Positions 17,970-26,559 of a stretch of 64,000 bases of DNA are shown here, one piece after another. Made by a program: the position numbers and the translations under genes. The DNA is from JACJXW01 sp964418125 (GTDB lineage Bacteria > Bacteroidota > Bacteroidia > Chitinophagales > Saprospiraceae), in contig CAYQKY010000004.1 in the NCBI GenBank assembly GCA_964418125.1, positions 78,031-142,030 on the forward strand. Direction: 5' to 3'. The notes beneath the pieces were generated by a model. It did not search any database, was not told the DNA's origin, and saw nothing but the letters and a program-made list of their open reading frames with translations. Numbering within the stretch: the stretch's first letter is position 1; every line of letters begins with the position of its first letter.

Positions 17970-18889
17970 GCTCAAAATTATTGCACAATCACAATTTAGG
18001 TTTAACACTGTAGCTTTTGAGATCCAGGCCTTTTATTCCAGGAAACGGGCCTGAGGTAGGGCCGGGTGTTATGCCAGCCTGTAAAGTTTTGGTTAATGAG
18101 GGTATTATTTTCTTCAGAAAATCCAGAAGAGGTATTGTCGGATATGTTGGCCTCAGTGCTGAGCCACTGGGAGTAATGACGTTTTTTGAAATACCAGGGT
18201 ATTTTGGAGGATCAATTATGTTTTCTCATTTTTTTCAAGTTTGCTGCAGCTTTTGCATAATCTTATTGAAGGACCATGACACGCAAATATACCAATTACT
18301 CCAGGTTATGAGAAATTATTTTTCTGGATTAGATTAACTGAAATTATTTCATTCTGGCATAGAAAACCTTTGGTTTTTTGAAAAATGATTAATTTTTATG
18401 TCTTTTTTGCGACAAAAAAAATATCCTGTTAAATATCTGTAAATATTCAAAATATTGTCTCACACCGGCAGCTTATCAGGATGGGAAAATAATGTCAGGA
18501 AAATTGCAAAAAACATCAGAGAACGGGCTGAAAATAAGAAAAGTAGGCCGGTAATTAAAGCGGCCTGCGGGATGGGCCATCCGGGCTTGCCGCCCTGGCC
18601 CTTCTGGGGAGCAATACGGCCGGTGTTTTCGGGCGGGCGGTTCACCAAAACTTGCCCGGCAGGCTTGCTTTTTCCGCCAATAAATTTCAAATTTAACAAT
18701 TGATAACTCTTTTGCGGACAAAGTACAGTGGTGGGCGGCTGTGTAGTTAAAAGACTGTTAAACTGCCATTTGGCGTTTATGGATTGCCTAATTTTGTTGT
18801 ATTCATACTGGAATGTGATTCTTTGACTGAGAAAGTGAAATATTTACCCGTTTCGGGAGGTTATATAAGCGAAAACCAGGACCAATAGA
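17970..18889. other. Divergent intergenic region, AT-rich
   Basis: Separates the giant protein gene (minus) from the histidine kinase (plus). Several short ORFs occur on both strands (for example 18455-18703, open on plus and overlapped on minus), but none has a domain or start context. A short perfect repeat TTTTTTG/CAAAAAA sits at 18404-18420. The left three quarters is markedly more AT-rich than coding DNA around it. It probably carries both promoters; only the one near 18789 is recognisable. Confidence 0.5.
18789..18796 (+). promoter_or_regulatory. Possible -7 element of the histidine kinase gene
   Basis: TAATTTTG fits TAnnTTTG about 94 nt before the kinase ATG. No TTG is seen at the ideal 19-21 nt spacing, so this is a weak call. 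Confidence 0.35.
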
Positions 18890-20419
18890 ATGAATAAGAA
18901 GGCAATTTGGGCCATTATCGGATTGATGAGTGCTGCGGTGATCGGCGTGGTGGTCCTTCAGATGGATCTTATCAGTACGGCGGTGCACGTCAATGAAGAG
19001 CGTTTTGAGAAAAACGTCTATGCGGCGCTGAACACCGTTGTCCGCAGGTTGGAGGCAGAGGAGAACCGGGAGGTTTTCAACCATTCCATCAACGGATTTA
19101 TGACCACCTATTACCAGGAGGTGCAACACAGCGGAGGTGGCAGCCCGGACAATACAGGCCTGGGCCGCCCCCTGAACGAGGGGCCCAATATACTCAACCC
19201 CAAGATCAGCCACAGTGACTTACTGGATGACCTGATGGCTGAGTTCGCCAACCCCTGCACCTGTTCCCAGTGTATGGCCCGTAAAGACAATACCTACCGC
19301 ACCCTGATGGTCTATTTCCAGCAAAATACCCAGGAGTTTCCCCTTGAACAACGCATCAAGCTGGAACACCTCAACGGGGCGGTCAAACAGGAACTGGCCA
19401 ACCGCGGGATCGATACCGAATACAACTACGGCGTCTTTTCCCGCGATAAAAAGAGTTTCATCATTGTCGACGGGCACTATGTCGTCGAGGATGCCCAGCC
19501 CAAGGAGATCCTGCCGGGGTACCGCACCATTTACAACTCGCCCTACAAAGTTGACCTCTTTCCGGAGGATATGCCCTCGCCGGGCCTGCTCATGATCCAT
19601 TTTCCCGGGCGGACGAGTTTCGTCTGGCGCTCCCTCTGGATGAACTTCCTGGGATCCATCATTTTCACCAGCCTGATCCTGTTCTGCTTCGCTTACACCA
19701 TACACGTGATCTTCCGCCAGAAAAAGGTGTCGGAGATGAAGACCGACTTCATCAACAACATGACCCACGAGTTTAAAACCCCTATCGCGACCATTTCTCT
19801 GGCCGCCGATTCCATCACCAGCCCCATTATCGCAGGCAGCCCCGATAAGGTCAGCCGCTTTGCCAATATAATAAAACAGGAAAATAAACGTATGAATAGT
19901 CAGGTGGAGAAAGTGCTGCAGATGGCTCTGATCGATAAGCGGGACTTCTCCCTGAAGCTGACGGACGCCAACCTGCACGACATTATCAACTACGCGGTCG
20001 AAAACATCAGCCTGCAGGTAGAAAAAAGGGAAGGCAATGTAACCGCACTCCTGGAGGCATCCAACCCGATAATCGAAGGGGATGTTACGCACATCTCCAA
20101 TATTATTAATAACTTATTGGACAACGCCAACAAGTATTCCTCTGAAAAACCGGAAATAGAAGTGCATACGCGCGATGTGGCCAACGGCGTGGAAGTGGCG
20201 GTCACCGATAAAGGCATCGGTATGAACAAAGAACAGCGAAAGCATATCTTCGACAAGTTCTATCGCGTACATACCGGCAACCTGCACGACGTAAAGGGCT
20301 TCGGCCTCGGGCTGAGCTACGTCAAAGCCATCATGACTGCCCACAAGGGGGCCGTCGATGTTAAAAGTGAACTGGGCAAAGGCAGCAGTTTCATCCTGTT
20401 TTTCCCCTTCAAGCAATAA
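18890..20419 (+). CDS. Membrane sensor histidine kinase (RprX-like)
   Basis: Two-component sensor kinase, 509 residues. An N-terminal membrane helix (about 5-25), a periplasmic sensor region of about 225 residues and a second helix (about 252-275: GSIIFTSLILFCFAYTIHVIF) lead to a HisKA domain with the H-box MTHEFKTPIATIS (phospho-acceptor His293). An HATPase domain follows with an N-box NNLLDNANKYS and G boxes VTDKGIGM and GFGLGLSYVKAI. The sensor region holds an unusual close Cys group CTCSQC at about residue 125, which might bind metal or respond to redox. The gene is followed after 65 nt by its response regulator. The pair resembles RprX/RprY of Bacteroides; stimulus unknown. Confidence 0.93.
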   Translation: MNKKAIWAIIGLMSAAVIGVVVLQMDLISTAVHVNEERFEKNVYAALNTVVRRLEAEENREVFNHSINGFMTTYYQEVQHSGGGSPDNTGLGRPLNEGPNILNPKISHSDLLDDLMAEFANPCTCSQCMARKDNTYRTLMVYFQQNTQEFPLEQRIKLEHLNGAVKQELANRGIDTEYNYGVFSRDKKSFIIVDGHYVVEDAQPKEILPGYRTIYNSPYKVDLFPEDMPSPGLLMIHFPGRTSFVWRSLWMNFLGSIIFTSLILFCFAYTIHVIFRQKKVSEMKTDFINNMTHEFKTPIATISLAADSITSPIIAGSPDKVSRFANIIKQENKRMNSQVEKVLQMALIDKRDFSLKLTDANLHDIINYAVENISLQVEKREGNVTALLEASNPIIEGDVTHISNIINNLLDNANKYSSEKPEIEVHTRDVANGVEVAVTDKGIGMNKEQRKHIFDKFYRVHTGNLHDVKGFGLGLSYVKAIMTAHKGAVDVKSELGKGSSFILFFPFKQ

Positions 20420-20484
20420 AATGATAATCCCGGGCGCCGCTCCCGTAGCAATACGCCCAAATCCAGAAAAGAAAACAACGGATT

Positions 20485-21207
20485 ATGGCAAATAATAGAA
20501 TCCTCCTGGTAGAAGACGATCAGAATTTCGGAGATGTGCTTCGCTCGTATCTGGAAATGCACGAGTACGACGTTACCCTGGCCACCGACGGGGCGCAGGG
20601 CCTGGAAAGTTATAAACAAGGTGAATTCGACCTGTGCATTTTCGATGTGATGATGCCCAAGAAAGACGGCTTCACCCTGGCCAAGGAGATCCGCGAACAG
20701 GACCAGGATATGCCCATCATCTTCCTGACCGCCAAAACGATGAAGAATGATGTCCTGGAAGGCTTCAAGATCGGCGCCGATGATTACATCACCAAACCTT
20801 TTAACTCCGAAGAACTGCTGTACCGCATTCAGGCCATTCTGAAGCGCAGCCAGGCAAAAGCAGACCCCAGGGAAGAGATCAAGGAATTCAACATCGGCAA
20901 GTATCATTTCAATTACCCCCTCCGCATCCTGACCTATAACCCCGGTGAGGAAGACGAAGAGGAAAACAAATTATCCCCCAAAGAAGCACAACTGCTGCGC
21001 ATGTTCGCCATCTACATGAATGATATTCTGCCCCGCTCCGAAGCCCTCAACAAGATCTGGGGCGAGGATAACTACTTCACGGCCCGCAGCATGGACGTTT
21101 TCGTAACCAAACTCCGGAAGTACCTGAAAAACGACGAGAACATCGAGATCGTCAATATCCACGGTAATGGCTTCCAGTTGCTGGTCAAAGCGGAAGAGGA
21201 GGCATAA
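20485..21207 (+). CDS. OmpR-family response regulator (RprY-like)
   Basis: DNA-binding response regulator of 240 residues, partner of the preceding kinase. The receiver domain (1-120) has the acidic pocket VEDDQ, phospho-acceptor Asp54 (FDVMMPKKDG), Thr82 and Lys104 (TKPF). A short acidic linker (GEEDEEENK) leads to a winged-helix output domain (about 145-240: LSPKEAQLLRMF; SRSMDVFVTKLRKYL; IVNIHGNGFQLLV). It would regulate transcription when phosphorylated. The linker is embedded within the first strands of the winged helix and is longer than usual. Targets cannot be read from the sequence. Confidence 0.94.
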   Translation: MANNRILLVEDDQNFGDVLRSYLEMHEYDVTLATDGAQGLESYKQGEFDLCIFDVMMPKKDGFTLAKEIREQDQDMPIIFLTAKTMKNDVLEGFKIGADDYITKPFNSEELLYRIQAILKRSQAKADPREEIKEFNIGKYHFNYPLRILTYNPGEEDEEENKLSPKEAQLLRMFAIYMNDILPRSEALNKIWGEDNYFTARSMDVFVTKLRKYLKNDENIEIVNIHGNGFQLLVKAEEEA

Positions 21208-21330
21208 ACCCGGCGGATGCAGAGATAAATGGTTAGATGGCTGTATTGTCGGCGGCGGCGGGCAGCGGCCGGTGAGAAAGGAGCCCTGACATTTCGCTTA
21301 TGCCCGCCACCTCGCTTCCGAACGGCATGC

Positions 21331-21350
21331 TGGCCGGATGCATCCGGCCA
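21331..21350. repeat. Perfect 20-bp palindrome
   Basis: TGGCCGGATG joined directly to its reverse complement CATCCGGCCA, 124 nt after the response-regulator stop. It could be a transcription end point or a dimeric protein site; no T run follows. Confidence 0.6.
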
Positions 21351-21430
21351 ACGAGATCAACCGGAAGTAAGCTACCCTGTCTGGATTATTTAACTTTTTT
21401 AATATTTTTTGAGCTAAGGGCAATATTTTT

Positions 21431-21460
21431 TTGTATAAAAAAATCAAATAAGTATATTTG
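21431..21460 (+). promoter_or_regulatory. Consensus promoter of a candidate small transcript
   Basis: TTG (21431-21433), exactly 19 nt, then TATATTTG (21453-21460): a full match to the Bacteroidota TTG-N19-TAnnTTTG promoter. It lies in AT-rich DNA with no gene start within 250 nt downstream. Confidence 0.7.
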
Positions 21461-21466
21461 CCTTAC

Positions 21467-21569
21467 GAATATGTTCTGAAAGTCTTTTTCTCTCCGGAGA
21501 AATGTACATAAGAATAGTTTTTGGGATTATGATTCCGGCTGGGTAGGCTAATCTACCTGGCCTTTTTTT
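21467..21569 (+). ncRNA. Candidate ~100-nt small RNA or leader attenuator
   Basis: Inferred from a consensus promoter and a strong terminator 80-110 nt apart with no protein gene between. The transcript would hold a small hairpin (TCTCCGGAGA, 21490-21499) and the terminator stem. A 14-codon frame, ATG at 21502 to TAG at 21544, ends inside the terminator stem. That is the arrangement expected of a leader peptide attenuator for pyrD, but it may be chance. No known RNA family is recognised. Confidence 0.45.
21537..21569 (+). terminator. Rho-independent terminator
   Basis: Ten-pair stem GGCTGGGTAG/CTACCTGGCC (two G-U pairs, loop GCTAAT) followed by seven T residues. Confidence 0.8.
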
Positions 21570-21722
21570 ATTTGTTTACCACCGGAGGAAGAAGCGGCCA
21601 TAAAATGGGCTGTAGCCTCTTTCTCTGGTGGGTTTCCCAGGGCTGCCGGCCGCACTCCTCCTCTTTACGCTCCGGCCGGCTGATATTGAAGCCCGGCATT
21701 TGGAGTAGTCTTCGCGAGCTAT

Positions 21723-21752
21723 TTGCGGCTTCAGCTCAAATCCCTACTTTTG
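21723..21752 (+). promoter_or_regulatory. pyrD promoter
   Basis: TTG (21723-21725), 19 nt, TACTTTTG (21745-21752). The expected transcription start is about 7 nt further on, leaving only a few bases before the GTG start at 21763, so the mRNA would be nearly leaderless. Confidence 0.7.
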
Positions 21753-21762
21753 CTACCAAAAA

Positions 21763-22800
21763 GTGTACAAAACTCTCCTCAAGCCTTTTTTCTTCCTCCT
21801 TCCGCCCGAGCGGGCGCACCACCTTACGCTCTTTTTGCTCAAGCTGGTGCTCGCCATTCCGGGGCTCAGCCATCTTTTCCGGGCTATTTACCGTTTTGAG
21901 CATCCTGCCCTCCGCCGGGAGCTTTTCGGCCTCACTTTCGAGAACCCGGTCGGGCTGGCCGCCGGCTTTGATAAAGACGGCAATCACTTTCGGGCCATGG
22001 CCGCTCTGGGTTTTGGATTCATCGAAGTAGGTACTGTCACTCCCGAAGGCCAGCCCGGCAACCCTTTGCCCCGCTTGTTCCGTTTGCCACAGGACGAAGC
22101 CCTCATCAACCGGATGGGGTTCAACAACGCCGGGGTAGAGGCTCTGGCAGAACGCCTGAAAAAAGGCAGGCCCCGGGGCCTCATTATCGGTGGCAACATC
22201 GGTAAGAACAAGGTGACGCCCAATGAAGAGGCTGAGCAGGACTACGCCCGCTGCTTCGAAGCCCTCTACCCCTATGTCGATTACTTTGCCGTCAACGTCA
22301 GTTCCCCCAACACCCCCGGCCTGCGTGGCCTGCAGGATAAGGAGCCTCTTTCCAGGCTGCTGAGCATGCTGCAATCCCTCAATCATCAGAAGCCGGCGCC
22401 CCGCCCCATCCTGCTCAAGATCGCTCCCGACCTGGCCGACAGCCAGCTGGATGACATCATTGAGATCGTAAAAAGCACCGGAATAGAGGGGGTGATCGCT
22501 ACCAACACCACTATCGGAAGGGAGGGGCTGGCCACGCCCGCCTCCCAACTGGAAAATATAGGAGCCGGCGGGTTGAGCGGGCTTCCCGTCAGGCAACGTT
22601 CCACGGAAGTCATCCGTTATCTAAGAAAGCAATCCAACAACCAACTTGCCATTATTGGAGTAGGGGGTATTTCCGGCCCGGAAGATGCGGCCGAAAAGAT
22701 ACGCGCCGGCGCCTCCCTGGTACAGGTATACACCGGCCTCGTCTACGAAGGGCCGGGACTGGTGAAGCGCATCAAAAAAGGGCTGGCCAGGGAACTTTAA
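21763..22800 (+). CDS. pyrD: Dihydroorotate dehydrogenase (quinone), class 2
   Basis: Membrane-associated flavoenzyme that oxidises dihydroorotate to orotate with quinone as acceptor, step four of pyrimidine synthesis. The 345-residue product has the class 2 N-terminal amphipathic helices (KPFFFLLPPERAHHLTLFLLK) that dock to the membrane. It also has FMN and substrate motifs NPVGLAAGFDKDG, EVGTVTP, NRMGFNNAG, the catalytic-loop NVSSPNTPGLR (serine in the class 2 base position), KIAPDL, ATNTT and IGVGGISG. The start is GTG at 21763: the encoded MYKTLL is the usual N-terminus and no in-frame ATG fits. The promoter ends only about 10 nt before it. Confidence 0.96.
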   Translation: MYKTLLKPFFFLLPPERAHHLTLFLLKLVLAIPGLSHLFRAIYRFEHPALRRELFGLTFENPVGLAAGFDKDGNHFRAMAALGFGFIEVGTVTPEGQPGNPLPRLFRLPQDEALINRMGFNNAGVEALAERLKKGRPRGLIIGGNIGKNKVTPNEEAEQDYARCFEALYPYVDYFAVNVSSPNTPGLRGLQDKEPLSRLLSMLQSLNHQKPAPRPILLKIAPDLADSQLDDIIEIVKSTGIEGVIATNTTIGREGLATPASQLENIGAGGLSGLPVRQRSTEVIRYLRKQSNNQLAIIGVGGISGPEDAAEKIRAGASLVQVYTGLVYEGPGLVKRIKKGLAREL

Positions 22801-23445
22801 ACTGCCTTTGCCGCCCATTATGCCCCAAACCGGCTCCTGCCGTGCTGCTCCTCGGCCACACAGTAGTGTTTTGCCCCTGCATTTCGAAAAACCATCCGGC
22901 CGATTCACTTTATTAGTGTCAGCGATAGCCGTTCGCCTTCACATTAAAAAAAAATGCTATGGCATCTTTTTTGTAATTGTCAAGGAAGTAAGGCAAACGG
23001 CGCCATGAGGGAATGCCCTGATGCGCTCTGGCCAACCGTTGCCGGAAAGCTGTTTTCCGGCGGTTGAACCTGGCAGCCCCTCAGTAAAGTATTTACGTAC
23101 AGAATGGTAAAAGCCTTGCCTTATGATAGTTGTAGTCTTATTTCTCCTAATTGCGTACAACTTAATAAGCATGATCCATGAGAAGACATCTTCCGTTTTT
23201 AAGGACATTCGTTTCTGGCTCGTCCTGGCCTCATTTTTTCTGCTCGTATGGATAACGGTAAATAGTTATCCGGTATGAAAAACTGAAATGGAAATAGGTT
23301 GAAATGCCTGCAAACAGGCCTGGCCTGCGAGAGTGTGTTTCCACCTATTTCTATATGCATTTTACTCCGCCCTCTCCAGCTCAGGCTCCTCCCCCGATTG
23401 AACAATCCACCCGTTTTTCGCTTTCCAGAATAAAACCTCGACTCC
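22801..23445. other. Intergenic region between pyrD and mscS
   Basis: No credible gene. A strong hairpin lies at about 23032-23068 (CAACCG..GCCGGAAA pairing with TTTCCGGC..CGGTTG). It has no T run but may mark the 3' end of the pyrD message. Minus-strand ORFs at 22957-23208 and 23199-23732 show no family features, and the second lies antisense to mscS. Confidence 0.5.
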
Positions 23446-24531
23446 ATGTTATCCGGATTATTTGAAAATGCATCCGAGTGGCTGCGCATAGCGATCATCT
23501 TTGCCGGCGCGGCCCTCGCCGGGTTCATCTTTGCCTGGCTGGCCTTCAAAGCCTTGAAATGGTATGGCAGGAAACGCGACATCCTGCTGCTTCGGTCCAT
23601 CAATAACAACCTGCGGACGCCCGTGCTGTGGCTGGCGCCTGTCATTTTTGCCCAGGCGGCTCCTTTCGCAGCAGGTATTGAAGCCGGGAAGGTGGAAACG
23701 GCCACCCTGATGCTTGAGATCCTGATGTACATCGCCGCCGGCGCTTTATTTGTACAGGTAGCTGATGTAGTGAGCGACCTGGTGCGCGACCGCTACCGCA
23801 TTGACGTGCAGGACAACCTTGAAGAACGCAAGATCATCACCCAGTTCCAGTACATCAAGCGGGTGATCATTGCTGTGGCTATTATAGTGGTTATTGCTTT
23901 CATCCTCCTCCAGTTCGACCGGGTACGCGAACTGGGGGCCGGCCTGCTGACCTCCGCCGGGGTGGCCGGCATCATCATCGGCCTGGCGGCCCAGAAGTCG
24001 ATCGCCAACCTGCTGGCCGGCTTTCAGCTTGCCTTTACCCAACCCATCCGCATAGACGATGTGGTGATCGTGGAAGGGGAGTGGGGGCGCATCGAGGAGA
24101 TCACCCTCACCTATGTGGTCGTCCGCATCTGGGACGAACGCCGGCTGGTAGTGCCGCTCAACTATTTTAACGAAAAACCCTTTCAGAACTGGACGCGTAC
24201 TTCCGCCCAGCTCCTGGGGTACGTCTATTTGTATACCGACTACCGCCTGCCCATAGCCGAGTTGCGCAACCATTACTTCGATATCATCGAAAAGCAGGAG
24301 AAATGGGACGGCCGGGTGAAAAGTATACAAGTGACCAATTCGGATCGCCACGCCATGGAGGTGCGCATCCTCATGAGCGCCCGCAATGCCTCTGACGCCT
24401 GGGACCTCCGCTGCGATATCCGCGAGCAGCTCATCTCCTTCATACAGAAGAACTATCCCGAATGCCTGCCGCGGACGAGAGTGGAAATACCGGAGGGGGA
24501 GTTGGCGGAAAGGGTTGATTCAGTTGATTAA
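23446..24531 (+). CDS. MscS-family mechanosensitive ion channel
   Basis: Inner-membrane channel that opens under membrane tension to release solutes on osmotic downshock. The 361-residue protein has four hydrophobic segments: about 15-36, 55-75, 85-105 and 140-160. The pore helix and beta domain are GAGLLTSAGVAGIIIGLAAQKSIANLLAGF, here read as the G/A-rich pore run and the AQKSIANLL motif near 180-190. FTQPIRIDDVVIV, EEITLTYVVVRIWDERRLVVPL and NYF follow. Its last codons (VDSVD) are written in the GTTGATT word that fills the downstream spacer, so the C-terminus may have been altered by that repeat. No operon partner; it converges with the VWA gene. Confidence 0.9.
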   Translation: MLSGLFENASEWLRIAIIFAGAALAGFIFAWLAFKALKWYGRKRDILLLRSINNNLRTPVLWLAPVIFAQAAPFAAGIEAGKVETATLMLEILMYIAAGALFVQVADVVSDLVRDRYRIDVQDNLEERKIITQFQYIKRVIIAVAIIVVIAFILLQFDRVRELGAGLLTSAGVAGIIIGLAAQKSIANLLAGFQLAFTQPIRIDDVVIVEGEWGRIEEITLTYVVVRIWDERRLVVPLNYFNEKPFQNWTRTSAQLLGYVYLYTDYRLPIAELRNHYFDIIEKQEKWDGRVKSIQVTNSDRHAMEVRILMSARNASDAWDLRCDIREQLISFIQKNYPECLPRTRVEIPEGELAERVDSVD

Positions 24532-24602
24532 GTTGATCGGGTTGATTGGTTTATTAGAGGGGCCGCCCAATCAACCCAATCAACCAATCACACCAATCAA
24601 CT
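24513..24602. repeat. Mirrored word-repeat foldback between convergent genes
   Basis: GTTGATT-type words (five copies, 24514-24552) face AATCAACC-type words (24568-24600) around GAGGGGCCGCCC. The array starts within the last codons of mscS and ends at the stop codon of the VWA gene. It would form a long hairpin and plausibly ends both transcripts. Confidence 0.7.
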
Positions 24603-26559
24603 ACTCTCCCCGTTCCACTACCAGCTTCTCCACGGCTACCTCACCGCCCAGGTGCAGTTCCAGCAGGTAGAGGCCCGGCGCCCAGTTGGCGGCGTCGAAT
24701 TCGTGATCTCCTTCATCCAGCTGTTCCTTTTCCTGAACGAGCCGCCCCTCCAGGTTTCGGATCGCCAGCCGGCTGAAACCGGTTTCCAGCCGCAGGTAGA
24801 AGGGGCCGGTGGCGGGATTCGGGAAGCATTTCACCTGAGACAGGAGAGCAGGGTTGGCCTTTTCAGCCGGGGCCAATTCCGGTTGTCCTTCTTCGGGGCA
24901 GGGGGGAATTATTGCATTCTCCAGTATGAGTTTAACCATCAGGTGGTTGAGGAACTGCACTTCGTATGGGCCGGCGGTGGGCTCTATGTGGCCGCCGCCG
25001 ATGCCGCTGTGGCTTGTAATGAAGGCGTAGGCGCCGTTGGTGCTGACGGCCATGGCCTTCATCAGATACTCTGTTGACTTGTCGATGCCGCTGCCGGTGA
25101 CGGGGATGATCTTGACGCCCTTTTCCGCCGCCCGTTGAATGCTTTGCTGCAGCGATTGCCTGATTTCCGGCGTTTGATGAGGCGGAGCATCCAGGATTAG
25201 AAAGATCAGGCGGGCGGCGGCCTTTGGATTCCAGTTTTGCCCCTGCAGAGCCTCCGCCAGGGCGATCTCGACAGCTTCGGGGCCGTCGCCCCCACCGCCG
25301 GCGTTCTGCCGGCGGATGAAGGCCAGGGTGGAATCCAGCTCGGCAGTGAGGGCGTTGCTGCGGGTGAGGTAGGCGTCGTTGTGGTCCCGGTAGAAGAGGG
25401 CGCCGGTGCGGAGTTCTATTCCCGGCAGGTTGCGTTCAACCCGGAGGATGGCGTCTTCCAGCTCGGCCTTCAGGTAGTTGATCTCGTCGCTCATGGAGCC
25501 GGTGGCGTCTACGATGAAAAACACATCGGCGGCGGTTGTCTCCCGGCAACCGGCTTTCAGTTGTATGCGGTTGGCCCCTCTGGGGTGGGGTTGTGGGGTA
25601 TCGATCAGGGCCTCAGCGCCCTGGTGCTCCAGCTCTATGGAATGAGGGGCGCCGCCGTCGCCTGTCCACAGCTCCGCCCGCCCGTTGTTGTCGGTGAGGG
25701 ATGTCCACAACACCTGGCCTTTTCGGTTCATCAGGCGGGCCCGGCAGTTGGGCAACGGGGCGCCTTTTTCGTTTTTTACTTCAACCGTGAAGCGGTTGCG
25801 GGGCGCCAGTTCCCATATTTTGGTGAATGACAGGAAATCCTCTTCCAGCAATTCCACCCAGGTTGCCCAGTTGTCGAGGTCGCTCCACTCGCCGGCGGTG
25901 AGCTGGCCGGGCGGTACGTCCGCCGCGCTGGGGCCGGAAGCAGCGTGGGTGGCGGGAGTGTGTGCGCTTCCTCCCCCCTCTGTCCGGCCGCCGCCTATGC
26001 GCACTCCGTCGACGTAATAATCAGTAGCATCGGAGCGGCTGCCCCGGATGGAGGGGGAGCCCTCCCCGGCCCTGGGCCGCTTCCGCCGGCCCGAACCGGC
26101 TGTTTTACCGGCCCGGCCTCTGATGTTGCGAGTGGGCAGGTTCCTGATCCTGTCGCTGGTAATGGTACTGCCGGAGGTGGTATTGTCCATTTCCACGAGC
26201 GGCGCCCTGTATTCCGTAACAACTATTTCGTCCAGGACGGCTCCCTCGGAAGACATTTCTATATTCAAATTGTTGGCCTTTTCCGCCATAACCTCTACAT
26301 CCGATATCCGTTTCTTGGCGTAACCTACATAAGTGGTTTCGACATCGTAGGCGCCGGGGGCGATCCCGGAGAAAGCGTAATTGCCGTCGAAATCCGTTTC
26401 TGTGCCGGCGGCCAGCGCGCCGTCCTTGTACAGGGCAACGGAAACAAAGATGATGGGCTCGCCGGTTATGGCATCCGTTACTTTTCCGCAAAGGCTGGTT
26501 TGAGAATGGGCAATGGCGCCGCACAGGCAGGCGGCGAGCAGCAGGACAGTCGTTTTCAT
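24601..26559 (-). CDS. Chimeric carboxypeptidase-regulatory/plug/VWA protein with T9SS tail
   Basis: Predicted secreted protein, 652 residues, with an unusual layout. A signal peptide (MKTTVLLLAACLCGAIAHSQ) is followed by a carboxypeptidase-regulatory-like domain (about 22-105: LCGKVTDAITGEPIIFVSV). A piece resembling the start of a SusC-type plug comes next (EIVVTEYRAPLVEMDN; SPSIRGSRSDATDYYVDGV, to about 185), with no barrel after it. A second beta domain follows (FTVEVKNEKGAPLPNCRA), then a von Willebrand A domain (about 345-540) with metal-site motif DATGS rather than DxSxS. The end is a type A T9SS domain (CFPNPATGPFYLRLE). It is a single gene; its long upstream region is shared with purH. 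Function unknown. Confidence 0.8.
   Translation of the reverse strand: MKTTVLLLAACLCGAIAHSQTSLCGKVTDAITGEPIIFVSVALYKDGALAAGTETDFDGNYAFSGIAPGAYDVETTYVGYAKKRISDVEVMAEKANNLNIEMSSEGAVLDEIVVTEYRAPLVEMDNTTSGSTITSDRIRNLPTRNIRGRAGKTAGSGRRKRPRAGEGSPSIRGSRSDATDYYVDGVRIGGGRTEGGGSAHTPATHAASGPSAADVPPGQLTAGEWSDLDNWATWVELLEEDFLSFTKIWELAPRNRFTVEVKNEKGAPLPNCRARLMNRKGQVLWTSLTDNNGRAELWTGDGGAPHSIELEHQGAEALIDTPQPHPRGANRIQLKAGCRETTAADVFFIVDATGSMSDEINYLKAELEDAILRVERNLPGIELRTGALFYRDHNDAYLTRSNALTAELDSTLAFIRRQNAGGGGDGPEAVEIALAEALQGQNWNPKAAARLIFLILDAPPHQTPEIRQSLQQSIQRAAEKGVKIIPVTGSGIDKSTEYLMKAMAVSTNGAYAFITSHSGIGGGHIEPTAGPYEVQFLNHLMVKLILENAIIPPCPEEGQPELAPAEKANPALLSQVKCFPNPATGPFYLRLETGFSRLAIRNLEGRLVQEKEQLDEGDHEFDAANWAPGLYLLELHLGGEVAVEKLVVERGE

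Larger units (their letters stand above)
21208..21762. other. Intergenic region between the regulator pair and pyrD
   Basis: Contains a perfect 20-bp palindrome (21331-21350), a strong Bacteroidota-type promoter (21431-21460), a rho-independent terminator (21537-21569) and the pyrD promoter (21723-21752). No ORF of credible length is present. The promoter-terminator pair outlines a candidate short transcript. Confidence 0.7.

Noticed and set aside
17972..17979. TAATTTTG on the minus strand as promoter of the giant gene
   Set aside because: It ends 3 nt before the ATG at 17969, so transcription would begin at or after the start codon; no TTG at proper spacing.
18455..18703. Overlapping ~80-codon ORFs on both strands
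   Set aside because: No domain, no start signals, mutually overlapping; treated as intergenic.
22957..23208. 83-codon minus-strand ORF downstream of pyrD
   Set aside because: It spans a strong hairpin and AT-rich DNA and has no recognisable domain.
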